Both the position numbers and the translations under genes were made by a program. Below, one piece after another: positions 1 to 10,039 of a stretch of DNA of 64,000 nucleotides; the first letter of the stretch is position 1; the number at the start of each line of letters is the position of its first letter. The notes under the pieces are model-generated. The model was not told the DNA's origin and ran no database searches. It was given only the letters and a program-made list of their open reading frames with translations. This DNA is from Parus major (lineage: Eukaryota; Chordata; Aves; Passeriformes; Paridae): assembly GCF_001522545.3 (NCBI RefSeq), contig NC_031778.1, positions 24,157,797 through 24,221,796 of the forward strand, in the 5' to 3' direction.

Positions 1-59
1 CTCTGCTCAATGTCTCTATTAAATTGCTTCTTGTGGTATTTTTTTGCCTGTGAAAACCT

Positions 60-488
60 TCACAGTGTATAGCTTGTGCTTAAAAATTCCCACTGATCAA
101 GCTCATTTTCCTGTCTGATAAAATCCAGTCTGTTAGCACCTGCACAGTCTGAATAACCAACCCCTTCCCCAGGGTTTGCAGCTGCAGGGTAGTGAGCCCT
201 TTCTTCCTGTGCTGAGCTGGGGTAGAAGCACCAGACTGGTGCCACATTCTGTGCAGTGGGAGGAGGCTGTAGGTATGGATTTGAGTTGTGCAATCAGGGA
301 CTCTGTCCTTGGCAGGTCCCCCAGGGCCCTCCATTTCTGTGGCAGGTTTTTCTTCCTCCTGTCTCCCTGGAGGCTTCTTATCTGCCTGCCTTGATAACTT
401 CTCCAAGATGCTGCTCTGCTCTCTGATTTTGGTGTCCACTTTCCCCATGAAATCAAGTGGGACTGGCTGCCTGCCCAGTTCTAAGAGC
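60..488 (-). pseudogene. Antisense coding-like segment in SLC33A1 intron (unrecognised; frame-broken)
   Basis: On the - strand a strong acceptor (ttctttgttcttttccacag, ending at 489) is followed by an open frame that looks coding: LELGRQPVPLDFMGKVDTKI, then a charged helix-like stretch (REQSSILEKLSRQADKK), down to about 297. From about 293 the coding appearance moves to another frame (HNSNPYLQPPPTAQNVAPVW ... RLDFIRQENELDQWEF) and ends in TGA at 60-62. A TGA sits exactly at the point where the second frame opens. This could be a frameshifted retrocopy or decayed terminal exon, a real gene with a sequencing error near 295, or a small intron. I do not recognise the family and assign no function. 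Confidence 0.35.
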
Positions 489-1136
489 CTGTGGAAAAGA
501 ACAAAGAACTTGCTGTACACAGATCAAACAGCAGGACACAAAACTGCTGGGAAAGCAACATTTCAAATTCACCTCCTCACAGCAAATGAGACATTTGACA
601 TGGCTGAAGAGTGGAAATGTTTGGGGTTTTTTTTTCTGTGCTCATGACTGAGATTTATTTCACTCCTGAATGCCAGGATGCTCTAGGACATGGAGGTTCT
701 CTAAAGGATCAAAGTGTTCTGGACTCCAGCAGGACTTGTCTGGAGTTGCAGTTTTTCTTGGTGCAGAGGGGAAACTGCTTCTGCAGTGGATGCTTTCCCA
801 GCCTCTCGCTCATTAGCTTGTCACTAATTAGGTTCCTTGTGTCTCAGCCTCTACTGAACTTGAGTCCTTCCTCCTTCACCTCACTCCTCCTCCTGGCTGG
901 TGACATTCCACCACCACTCCCTTCTTATTCCTAATCTGATCGTGACATGTCTCAGAATAATGAAATGCTGGCAGAGCCTCAGCTCAGAGAAGTGATTAAT
1001 CCTGGGATTAGAGCAGTGTTGAAAGCCAGAGAATAGCAGAAACAATCCTGGGCTGTACAATCACCTTGTGAATGCTGGGGGTTTGTCTTCCAGTTCAGAA
1101 CCATCTTGGGCACGTTTCTCCCAGATACAGAACTGC

Positions 1137-1260
1137 AGAATCATGGAGTGGGTTGGTTTGGATTAAAGCCCATCCAGTCCCACCCCCTGGCATGGGCAGG
1201 GACTCATTCCACTATCCCAGGTTGCTCCAAGCCCTGTCCAGCCTTGTCTTGGACATTTCC
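1137..1260 (-). repeat. CR1 LINE fragment
   Basis: The stretch reads agaatcatggagtgggttgg and continues with the CR1 3'-end pattern (cccatccagtccca, gcagggactcattcc, ggttgctccaagccctgtcc). This is the reverse complement of the CR1 sense 3' end, and it is diverged. Confidence 0.8.
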
Positions 1261-1595
1261 AGATCTGGGGAGCCCCCAGCATGGATGGCTAGGAGAGAAA
1301 TCGTCTTCATGAGGCTGGGACAGTGGTTGCACCTGCAGGCCAGCACGGACAGTGGGGCTGTTTCTGTTTTCTGGAGTTTGCCCTTTGGGCTGATGTGCTC
1401 CATTTCCCACATGTTTAGAGCAGGTTTGGTACTTTGTTACTTTTCATGCTGCTGATAAGCTCAAAAGCCTCTCTCCCAACTGCACAGGAAACAGCAAAGA
1501 GTAAACAACTCTATTTAGTCATGGCCAGGAGCAAGGAGACCCTGTCAGCTGTGCAGTGCTGTGTGCTCAGTGCCTTTCCCTGTGCTCTGTTGTAG

Positions 1596-1763
1596 CTGTG
1601 CTCAGCAGCTGGGGGCTCCTGCCTGACCACCCTGGACGGGTACTACGTGGAGTCTGTCGTCTGCCTCGTCCTGGGCTTTGCCTGGTGGTTCTTCCTCGGA
1701 CCAAAATTCAAAAAGCTGCAGGAAGAAGGACCGTCTTCGTGGAAGTGCAAGAGGAGCAATTGA
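1596..1763 (+). CDS. SLC33A1: SLC33A1 last coding exon (acetyl-CoA transporter 1, C-terminus)
   Basis: SLC33A1 (AT-1) is a multi-pass membrane protein that carries acetyl-CoA into the ER/Golgi lumen for protein and ganglioside acetylation. The exon follows a good acceptor (tgctctgttgtag, AG at 1594-1595) and reads 55 codons to TGA at 1761-1763. Its translation includes LDGYYVESVVCLVLGFAWWF, the final transmembrane helix, and then GPKFKKLQEEG and the lysine-rich tail SSWKCKRSN. This matches the known C-terminus of vertebrate SLC33A1 almost residue for residue. Earlier exons lie before the window. The next gene downstream, C3orf33, is also the neighbour in human, which supports the call. The exact first base depends on the acceptor; phase 0 fits the human reading frame. 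Confidence 0.95.
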   Translation: MCSAAGGSCLTTLDGYYVESVVCLVLGFAWWFFLGPKFKKLQEEGPSSWKCKRSN

Positions 1764-3760
1764 TGCACTTAGGTGTTGGATGGAGCAGCGAGGTGGTTTT
1801 AGTTTTATTACAAGGACTTATCCCATAATCAGCACCCCGGGATCTCGGTGTTTCTGGGCCAGGGAGATCTGTGTGGCCGAGGCAGGGCTGTGTGTGGCAC
1901 CGCTGCCCTCCCCACAGCACAGGCTCAGCTCAGAAAGGAACGGCTGAAGCAGCACCTCAGTGCTCCATGCTTACCCCTGACCCCAGAGCTGCTGATCCCG
2001 GAGGGCACCCCTGGGAAAGCTCCTCGTGCCGTGGCTCTAGAGGCAGCAGCATTGCCAGCTGAGTGCCAGCTTTTATTTTCACACAGAAATGATCTGACAG
2101 GGCAGCTGACCCGGGGAAGGATGCCCAAGGCATTCTGACTTGGAGGTTAAGCATGGTACTTTGGAATTCCGTGTGGGAAGATCCGTGTGAGATGTCTGTG
2201 GGCTTTGCTTCTTCTCACTTTCTGAACTGTAACCACGCCTCAAAGGATGAAATGTTCCAGAGATTCTTTTAAATGTATTTTCTGGCTTTTATAAGCTTTA
2301 AAGATTTATAAGAAAATATTTTTATAAGCAAATTCCATTTGTTTAATTTATTTCCGCTGTTTCAAGGCAGTTTGATTTACGTTCAGGGTAGTTTATTGAC
2401 CGCAAAATGCTGTAAGGTAGGACTGGAGTAACGCACAATCCTCTGAGCCTTGAGTCCTGCAGCTGGAACTGGAGGTGCTTCCCAAGGGAGGGCACGTGGG
2501 CCTTTGGAAGGGGTGAGTTGATAGAGGAAAACCAATCCCCTGGTTTTCCAAACCGTATTAACTAAAATTTGAACATTGGCTCTCAAAGCCGTGGGAGCAC
2601 CGAGACTTCCCCCAGCCAGGGGTGAGAAGAGTTGGTGATGACAAAGTTGCCAAATTCCCAGGGTGCAGGACTCGCCCTCACAAACCAGATGGGCGCAGTC
2701 CTGTGGCAGAGCTGCTGCAGAATTGACTGCTGGTGCCATGTGGTGGAAACATTCCCGCTGGATTTCTCCCACTGAGCTCCCTCCTGAGTGCCTTAGGGAC
2801 CCACAGGTGCTGGAGAGGCACTCGGACCCTGCTGGGTGTATGTGGAACATTGGTATTAAAAAGGAAAACCATTAAACGTCCCTTGGAAAGGTGCACAAGG
2901 TTCTCTGCCATGTTTCTTGTCAATGTTTGAAGGATTGGGCTGGGAGGAGGTTTGAAATCTTCTGCTACTGTGTGTTTTGGGGGAAAAGTGACCCAGTACC
3001 ACCTTTGGAGTGCCTGGGTAGGGTGGGTGGGTGTACAGAGGGTCTCCTTGGCATCAGGGGTGAGGAGGGGCCTGGAACAGGACACTGTGACCTCCTGCTT
3101 CACTGTCCCCTGTCCCCTCCCTCTCGCCTTGCTTCTCACTCGTGCTAAGTGACATCACATGGGTTCTACTGCCCAAGCTGAACATCTTCCAATTTCCCTC
3201 TGCAAAAGAATAAAATCAACATAAAAATATCTCAGATTTATGGCTGTATCTTTCAGTCCCACCATCTCCACTGCATTAACTCTGTGAGGCACTTCAATTC
3301 TGTATCCTCACAGGAACCATGGGCAGCTTATTTCATTACATCTTGTGCATACCTAGAAAGGTTGTTTTAACTTTTCTGATTGTGAGGGAAAACTTCAAGT
3401 GCAGAAGCTGAGAAATTACATTTGCTTTATTTAATTTGTGTATTAGATTTGGGTTTTACTTTGCAATTTTTTTTCACTATTTCTAAAGGTGCCGGTGAAA
3501 CCTGTCACTAATAAAGATGGGTTAAGGATTGTTTATCAATAATTAGATTGTCTCAACAACATCAAAATTGCACATACAAATCGGTAGGAATCAGTTATGT
3601 TACCTGAAATAAGTTACTGTGTCCTTTTTCAAACTGGTGAAACAAGTAATGGATTAGTGCTTTTAATTTAAGTAGCTTTTTGTAAATTGGAAATATTGCT
3701 GCTGTGCCAGCCCCTTAGCAGGCTGCTGAAGAGCACCAATAAAATTTTGATCATGCTACT
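1764..3760 (+). other. SLC33A1: SLC33A1 3' UTR with alternative poly(A) signals
   Basis: No conserved reading frame is seen after the SLC33A1 stop. The sequence becomes increasingly AT-rich, typical of a long 3' UTR. Canonical AATAAA hexamers occur at 3209-3214, 3510-3515 and 3738-3743, so several polyadenylated ends are possible. The end at about 3760 is inferred from the last hexamer; there is no transcript evidence here. Confidence 0.55.
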
Positions 3761-3914
3761 TTCTACCTACTCTGTTTGAAAAGGATTTTTCTTTTTAACA
3801 TTAGAATGATTGCAGACTTAAACATTTTTAACATTAAAAAAATTAATGAAAAAAAAAACCCAACAAAAAAACCCCAAACCAACAAGAATAACAAACCAAA
3901 TTTAAAATATCGAG

Positions 3915-4103
3915 AAGAAAGGAGCATCTGAAGGGTCAGGGGAGGTGTGGTACAGGTTTGAGGAGCTCAATGCAGAGTTCAACCTGGAGAGGAGAAGGCT
4001 CCAGGGAGAGCTCAGAGCCCCTTGCAGGGCCTGAAGGGGCTCCAGGAGAGCTGGAGAGGGACTGGGGACAAGGGATGGAGGGACAGGACCCAGGGAATGG
4101 CTC
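3915..4103 (+). repeat. CR1 LINE fragment running into an assembly gap
   Basis: Contains the CR1 sense-strand signature ggagaggagaaggctccagg, then gagccccttgcagggcctga, ggggctccaggagagctgg and gggacaagggatggagggac. It stops at gggaatggctc where the N run starts. It lies between SLC33A1 and the missing C3orf33 promoter. Confidence 0.85.
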
Positions 4104-4533
4104 NNNNNNNNNNNNNNNNNNNNNNNNNNNNNNNNNNNNNNNNNNNNNNNNNNNNNNNNNNNNNNNNNNNNNNNNNNNNNNNNNNNNNNNNNNNNNNNNN
4201 NNNNNNNNNNNNNNNNNNNNNNNNNNNNNNNNNNNNNNNNNNNNNNNNNNNNNNNNNNNNNNNNNNNNNNNNNNNNNNNNNNNNNNNNNNNNNNNNNNNN
4301 NNNNNNNNNNNNNNNNNNNNNNNNNNNNNNNNNNNNNNNNNNNNNNNNNNNNNNNNNNNNNNNNNNNNNNNNNNNNNNNNNNNNNNNNNNNNNNNNNNNN
4401 NNNNNNNNNNNNNNNNNNNNNNNNNNNNNNNNNNNNNNNNNNNNNNNNNNNNNNNNNNNNNNNNNNNNNNNNNNNNNNNNNNNNNNNNNNNNNNNNNNNN
4501 NNNNNNNNNNNNNNNNNNNNNNNNNNNNNNNNN
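4104..4533. other. Assembly gap (430 N) over the C3orf33 promoter and start codon
   Basis: A run of 430 N. The C3orf33 first coding exon emerges from its right edge already in frame, so the start codon, 5' UTR and promoter of C3orf33 must lie in or before this gap. GC-rich flanking sequence on the right suggests an unsequenced CpG island. Confidence 0.95.
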
Positions 4534-4571
4534 TCTCCGAGTGGGCGGACGCGCACCTGGGGCTGCTGCGG
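4534..4571 (+). CDS. C3orf33: C3orf33 exon 1 (3' part only)
   Basis: Encodes SEWADAHLGLLR before a gtaccg donor at 4572. The 5' part, including the start codon, is in the preceding N run. It aligns with the human segment just before the membrane helix. Confidence 0.85.
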
Positions 4572-7500
4572 GTACCGGGGCTGGGCGGGCAGCGGGGCTG
4601 GGCGGGCACCGGGCCGGGAGGGCCCGCTGGGCCCGGCTGAGCCCCGTTCTCCTCTGCAGGGCCTGATCGCCGGCGCGGCCGTGGCCGGGGTGCTACTGCT
4701 GGCGCGGAGCCTCCGCGTGGTGAGTGCGGGGCCGGGCCCGGGGGATGCGGGGAGCCCGACACGGGCCCGGGGGATGCGGGGAACCCGACACGGGCCCGGG
4801 GGATGCGGGGAACCCGACACGGGCCCGGGGGATGCAGGGAGCCCGACACGGGCCCGGGGGATGCAGGGAGCCCGACACGGGCCCGGGGGATGCAGGGAGC
4901 CCGACACGGCCGCTCGGAACCGGGGAGAGCCCGGCACGGCCGGTCGGAAGCGGGCAGAGCCCGGCACGGCCCCTGAGGACCAGGCGGAGCACGGCACGGC
5001 CCCTCGGAAGCCGGAAGAGTCCGGCACGGCCCCTCGGAAGCCGGCAGAGCCCGGCACGGCCCCCTGAAGCCGGGAGAGCCCGGCACGGCCGCTCGGAAGC
5101 GGGCAGAGCCCGGCACGGCCCCCTGAAGCCGACAGAGCCCGGCACGGCCGGTCGGAAGCCGGCAGAGCCCGGCACGGCCGCTCGGAAGCGGGCAGAGCCC
5201 GGCACGGCCCCCTGAGGCCGGGAGAGCCCGGCACGGCCCCTCAGGACCGGGCAGAGCCCGGCACGGCCCCCTGAGGCCGGGAGAGCCCGGCACGGCCCCT
5301 CAGGACCGGGCAGAGCCCGGCACGGCCCCCTGAAGCCGGGAGAGCCCGGCACGGCCCCCTGAGGCCGACAGAGCCCGGCACGGCCGCTCGGAAGCCGGCA
5401 GAGCCCGGCACGGCCCCCTGAGGCCGGCAGAGCCCGGCACGGCCCCTCAGAAGCGGGCAGAGCCCGGCACGGCCCCTCAGAAGCGGGCAGAGCCCGGCAC
5501 GGCCCCTCAGAAGCGGGCAGNNNNNNNNNNNNNNNNNNNNNNNNNNNNNNNNNNNNNNNNNNNNNNNNNNNNNNNNNNNNNNNNNNNNNNNNNNNNNNNN
5601 NNNNNNNNNNNNNNNNNNNNNNNNNNNNNNNNNNNNNNNNNNNNNNNNNNNNNNNNNNNNNNNNNNNNNNNNNNNNNNNNNNNNNNNNNNNNNNNNNNNN
5701 NNNNNNNNNNNNNNNNNNNNNNNNNNNNNNNNNNNNNNNNNNNNNNNNNNNNNNNNNNNNNNNNNNNNNNNNNNNNNNNNNNNNNNNNNNNNNNNNNNNN
5801 NNNNNNNNNNNNNNNNNNNNNNNNNNNNNNNNNNNNNNNNNNNNNNNNNNNNNNNNNNNNNNNNNNNNNNNNNNNNNNNNNNNNNNNNNNNNNNNNNNNN
5901 NNNNNNNNNNNNNNNNNNNNNNNNNNNNNNNNNNNNNNNNNNNNNNNNNNNNNNNNNNNNNNNNNNNNNNNNNNNNNNNNNNNNNNNNNNNNNNNNNNNN
6001 NNNNNNNNNNNNNNNNNNNNNNNNNNNNNNNNNNNNNNNNNNNNNNNNNNNNNNNNNNNNNNNNNNNNNNNNNNNNNNNNNNNNNNNNNNNNNNNNNNNN
6101 NNNNNNNNNNNNNNNNNNNNNNNNNNNNNNNNNNNNNNNNNNNNNNNNNNNNNNNNNNNNNNNNNNNNNNNNNNNNNNNNNNNNNNNNNNNNNNNNNNNN
6201 NNNNNNNNNNNNNNNNNNNNNNNNNNNNNNNNNNNNNNNNNNNNNNNNNNNNNNNNNNNNNNNNNNNNNNNNNNNNNNNNNNNNNNNNNNNNNNNNNNNN
6301 NNNNNNNNNNNNNNNNNNNNNNNNNNNNNNNNNNNNNNNNNNNNNNNNNNNNNNNNNNNNNNNNNNNNNNNNNNNNNNNNNNNNNNNNNNNNNNNNNNNN
6401 NNNNNNNNNNNNNNNNNNNNNNNNNNNNNNNNNNNNNNNNNNNNNNNNNNNNNNNNNNNNNNNNNNNNNNNNNNNNNNNNNNNNNNNNNTGCCTTTCCCC
6501 AGGGACGGCTCAGCCCCACTCCCGCTGGCCCCCGCCCAGACAGCCCATTCATCTGGGCATTGTCTTCCCTTTTCCTGAAAACTAAAGATTAGCCAAGCGT
6601 GCAAGGTTCACAATGCGATTGCTTAATCATAACGGTCCTGCTACAGCTACTGATTAACAAGTGAAAAAAAACCAGCAAAGTTTGATTCGTGTCCTGAGGG
6701 GCTGGATATCGCTGTCCTGAGGCATCTCCGCGGGTCTCTTGTTCTCGCCTGTTCCTGGAGGCCCTGGGAGGGGCAATGGTCCCTTTGCCTGTCTCAGCTC
6801 CAGCACCCTCCCTTGTCCAAACACAGCTGGAACAGCTGCTTGCCTCGCGTATTCTCTGTCCTTCCACACACAGAACTGCTTCTGAATGGTTTTAAACATC
6901 ACCCAAATCTTCCCTCACTCCCAGGATGGTCAGGTCACGCTGGACCAGCACCACGCTGCTCACTCCTGCAGAAGCTGAACCTCCAGCCACTGTGCTCCCA
7001 CAAGGTCCCAGCTGCTTAAAAAATCACAGTTACCTTCATTTTCACCCTGCCCAATTCCAAATGATACAAGAGAACATTTGTGTGGAGTTTTTAAAAATCC
7101 TACCAGAAAACCTGAACTACAAATGCTGCCAGAATTATTTTTCTCTGTTTTTTTGGTTAGTTTTGACCCAAGGGCCTGTGAATGCATTAACCTGGCTGGT
7201 GGAGCTTCCAGAGCACATGAGATCAGCTTTGAACAATTCTTTTTCCTAAAAACCTTCAGGTTTCCTGCCTGCAAGGTCCTGAGTTCCCGTGTTCCCAGTG
7301 GGAGGCTCTGTGGGCCGCAGAGGAGGAGGTTTGCTGAGTAAATAACACACAGGAGACACATCTTTAGTTGTGGTGTTTTGGGGGTTTATTTCCCAGCAGT
7401 TGTACATCAGTGCTCAGTGGGTTTCACAGCTCTGTAGATGTAGGTCAGTGCTCTGCTAAGGCCTCTTGCAGGGAGTCCTCAGTGTCTTAAAATTTTGGGG

Positions 7501-10039
7501 GTCTTAATTTTTTTGAGGTCTCACGTGTCCTTGTCCCTCACCCCAAACCTGTGGCTGCTCCATTCCTGTGCCACTGCCCAAGTCTTTGCTGTTGCTCAGC
7601 TTGGTTTTCCTGTGTGATCACATAACCATCCCCTTTGGATCCCCCCAGGCTGTAGTATCAAATTTAATCTTCTTGTGATCTTCTCCAAGCTGTTCACCTG
7701 CCTTTGTCCCTCTCCTGGTTTCCTCTGGCATCAAAGGCGGGGTTGTTTCTGCCCTCCCTGCTCCGCCTTTGTTTCCAGCGTGTCTGTCCTTTGCCTTCCT
7801 TTCACCCCTATCCCAGCCCCATTCAGGCTGCTCCTGAAACACTCTTTTCTCAGGGAATCAGGAGAACTTCAATAGGCATTGCTTGAAAAATGGCAGTTTC
7901 TGGTTTTGCTCTAAACCTGTTTTTTATGTCCATGCTGACATTGCAAGTCCTGTAAAACAGAGAAAATAGTGTGGAAAGGCTGGCACACCTTCTGCAGCTG
8001 ATCACTGCTAATTATATATCTATATTTACTTGCCCATGGTGTCTAATAATAGAGGTGTAATTTCCCAAACTGTTTTAAGAAGTTGCATTTAGTGTGGCTG
8101 TAACTGCTCTATATTTTTTCTTAAAATTTTGTCTTTCTCTTCTTACCATCAATAGACAACAAAGTTCACAAGTCCTTTGGATATACCTGTGGAGTTCATA
8201 GAAAAGAATGTGAAATTGAGAGGGAAATTACATCACATCACAGAGAAGGGCCTGGAAGTTGAGCATGTTCCCATCAGCATTCCTTTCATCTCAACCATCC
8301 AGAGAAAATGTGAGTAATGAGGAAAACAGCGTGAAGAGCAAAGGCAGAAATGAAATGTGCTGCTCTTGGAGTTCCTGCAAGCTTGAGAGGAAGGGCTGGG
8401 GCACATTTCCAGCTCTGCCTTTTGGTCTTTCTGTGATTTCCAGGTGGCAAACTGGGGAATAAAAGGCGTGAGGAGACCCACACAGAGGGTTTGTCACTAC
8501 AGTGTTTGTGTTAATCCTTATGGTTACTGTGATACTTTCCAGCAGCAGAAGCGAGCACTCAGACAGTGCTTCTGCCTGCACAGCTCATCTCATCCCTGGC
8601 AAAAAGCCTCTGTTGGGATTGTGCTTTTATTTGCACACACACATTTTTGGGGACAGTTTTGCTGTCAGAAACAAAGTGTCTGTGACTCTCACACTGGCTG
8701 TGCAAACACCAGCAGGTGTTGATGCTTCTGCCCCTTTGGACTGAGAGTGGGAGCAGATCTTTGCATGCAAAATAAACCAAAACTCATTTTGAATTAGGCA
8801 ATCTTGAATTTATATGTTGTTTTTTTTTTTTTTTCCTGAAGAAGAGATGAGACCAAATTCCTGTTTGCTTTGAGGACCTAAAAGGGATTCTTTTAGTCTA
8901 CTGGAATCAATTGATTACCAACAGCTGAGGGTCTGTGCAAAGCCTGAGCTTTCCCCCAGCTCCAGATTTGTCCCTTTCTGTTGCAGGGCAGTCAGAGAGG
9001 CTCCTGCTGATCCGCCTGGCCGGGGTGGAGCTGGCTCCAGGTGGCAGAGCCTGGCTACAACGGGAGCTGCTCCCCAAACAGCCCCTGTGGTTCCAGCTGC
9101 TGGGGAGGGACAGCTCGGCCCTGGAGTGCCTCGTTCTAGTCCATAAGGTGAAGAGAGACACAAAAACTGGCTCTTATCTGCAGTTTTACATGTGACTGTA
9201 GTCACACAGTTATCTCAGTACATTTAACAAATGGTATTATTTATGATTTATCTTCCTTGGTGTGAATTTAAATGTTGCATTTGCAAATCTGATTGCAGGG
9301 CAGTAGTTTTTCAGACTGATTCATGGCAGGAATATGTTTCTCTGCCAGGGCCAAAAAGGCATCCTGTAGTTCTGATTAGCCTAATGTTTGTTATCCAGTG
9401 TTCCCTCACAAATTCCTTGCATTATAGAATCACAGCATGGTTTGGGTTGGAAGGCACCCACAGATCATCCAGTCCCAGCCTACAGCAGGGACACCTTCCA
9501 TCATCCCAGCTGCTCCTGGACACTTCCCAGGTGGTGGCCTTGGGCACTTCCAGGGGTCCAGGGGCAGCCACAGCCCTGTGCCAGGGCCTGGCCACCATCA
9601 CACTGGAGTTGGGTTTTTAGTCACCTGCATTCCTCTTCTCTTTTAACTTCTTCTGCCAAAGCATCGATACAGCCATGAGTAAAACTTGTGCCTCTGTGGG
9701 AGCTCACACCAAACCCCAAATAACCCTGTTTCAATGGTGAATATCTGTTTATTGTGGTTTTTATAGGGTGGATTTCTCAGCATGTGCTTGAACGAAGAGC
9801 TCTTGAGGCAAGGGCTGGCCAGAGCAGCCCGGATTGAGGGGCTGCCCCACCACTCCCGCCTCTACTGGAAACTGCACAAACGGCTCCTCCGGGCTGAGTT
9901 AAAGGCTGTGAAGAAAAATAAAGGCATATGGAAAGACCAAAACTACTCTGAAAGAGTCCAGGAGCGCATAAGCAGCAATAAATTCCTGCAGAGGCTGAAA
10001 CAGTTTGTGAGCTGGGTTAGAAGCTCTACTGAGAGGTGA
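4534..10039 (+). CDS. C3orf33: C3orf33 homologue, five exons (first one truncated by gap)
   Basis: Joined exons 4534-4571, 4660-4719, 8156-8309, 8987-9147 and 9767-10039 give one continuous frame ending in TGA. The order and content match human C3orf33: SEWADAHLGLLR (human QWADDHLRLVR), the hydrophobic helix AGAAVAGVLLLARSL, TKFTSPLDIPVEFIEKNVKL, LAGVELAPGGRAWLQRELL, WFQLLGRD, and GGFLSMCLNEELLRQGLARA. One N-terminal membrane helix is followed by a soluble part that resembles a nuclease-like (OB/SNase) fold, though no catalytic role is established. The C-terminal tail after GIWKDQ is clearly shorter than the human protein, which carries an extra run of charged residues there. The 5' end and start codon are hidden by the gap. 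Confidence 0.93.
4660..4719 (+). CDS. C3orf33: C3orf33 exon 2 (membrane helix)
   Basis: Twenty codons between cctctgcag and gtgagt, phase 0 at both ends. It encodes GLIAGAAVAGVLLLARSLRV, a single hydrophobic helix equal to human TGMAIAGIMLLLRSIRL. It was identified from splice sites and homology because it is too short to stand out as an ORF. Confidence 0.92.
4735..5520. repeat. GC-rich ~30-base minisatellite in C3orf33 intron 2
   Basis: Begins 15 bases after the exon 2 donor. The first block repeats gatgcggggagcccgacacg about six times. It then changes to a related unit built on agcccggcacggcc with variable ends (gctcggaagcgggcag, ccctgaggccgggag, cctcaggaccgggcag), about twenty copies, and runs straight into the next N run. 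Period is close to 30 bases. Long open frames on both strands here are a by-product of a repeat length divisible by three. Confidence 0.95.
5521..6489. other. Assembly gap (969 N) inside minisatellite/intron 2
   Basis: A run of 969 N that starts in the middle of the 30-base repeat. The true array is therefore longer than shown and the gap size is probably an estimate. Confidence 0.95.
6490..8155 (+). other. C3orf33: C3orf33 intron 2, 3' part
   Basis: Ordinary intron sequence with T-rich and A-rich runs. I see no exon, RNA gene or recognisable transposon. It ends with the acceptor cttcttaccatcaatag at 8155. Confidence 0.7.
8156..8309 (+). CDS. C3orf33: C3orf33 exon 3
   Basis: Encodes TTKFTSPLDIPVEFIEKNVK and on through the conserved LRGKLHHITEKGLEVEH and VPISIPFISTIQRK. 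It starts in phase 0 and ends after one base of a codon at the donor gtgagt (8310). It corresponds to the start of the soluble domain in the human protein. Confidence 0.93.
8987..9147 (+). CDS. C3orf33: C3orf33 exon 4
   Basis: Acceptor ctttctgttgcag. The first two bases complete the codon begun in exon 3 (TGG). It encodes QSERLLLIRLAGVELAPGG, AWLQRELLPKQPLWFQLLG and CLVLVHK, matching human LLVKLAGVELAETGKAWLQ closely. Donor gtgaag at 9148. Confidence 0.94.
9424..9605 (-). repeat. CR1 LINE fragment in C3orf33 intron 4
   Basis: Begins agaatcacagcatggtttgg and continues with CR1 features (gatcatccagtcccagcct, agggacaccttccatcatcc, gtgccagggcctggccacc). It is in reverse orientation relative to CR1. 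Confidence 0.85.
9767..10039 (+). CDS. C3orf33: C3orf33 last coding exon
   Basis: Acceptor tggtttttatag; 91 codons including TGA at 10037-10039. Encodes GGFLSMCLNEELLRQGLARA, then the conserved YWKLHKRLLRAELKAVKKNK and GIWKDQ, and a short basic tail ending SWVRSSTER. Human has about forty more residues between the GIWK motif and the tail. Confidence 0.95.
   Translation, partial: GGFLSMCLNEELLRQGLARAARIEGLPHHSRLYWKLHKRLLRAELKAVKKNKGIWKDQNYSERVQERISSNKFLQRLKQFVSWVRSSTER

Larger units (their letters stand above)
1..1595 (+). other. SLC33A1: SLC33A1 intron (3' part)
   Basis: Sequence upstream of the last SLC33A1 exon with no + strand exon that I can recognise. It contains a - strand coding-like segment (60-488) and a degraded CR1 fragment (about 1137-1260), listed separately. 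The remainder shows nothing specific. Confidence 0.6.

Noticed and set aside
3902..6552. Very long - strand open frames (up to 619 codons) across the C3orf33 array and gaps
   Set aside because: They run through N runs and a 30-base repeat whose length is divisible by three; the translation is a simple repeat (GPCRALPAS-like). Real exons lie on the other strand.
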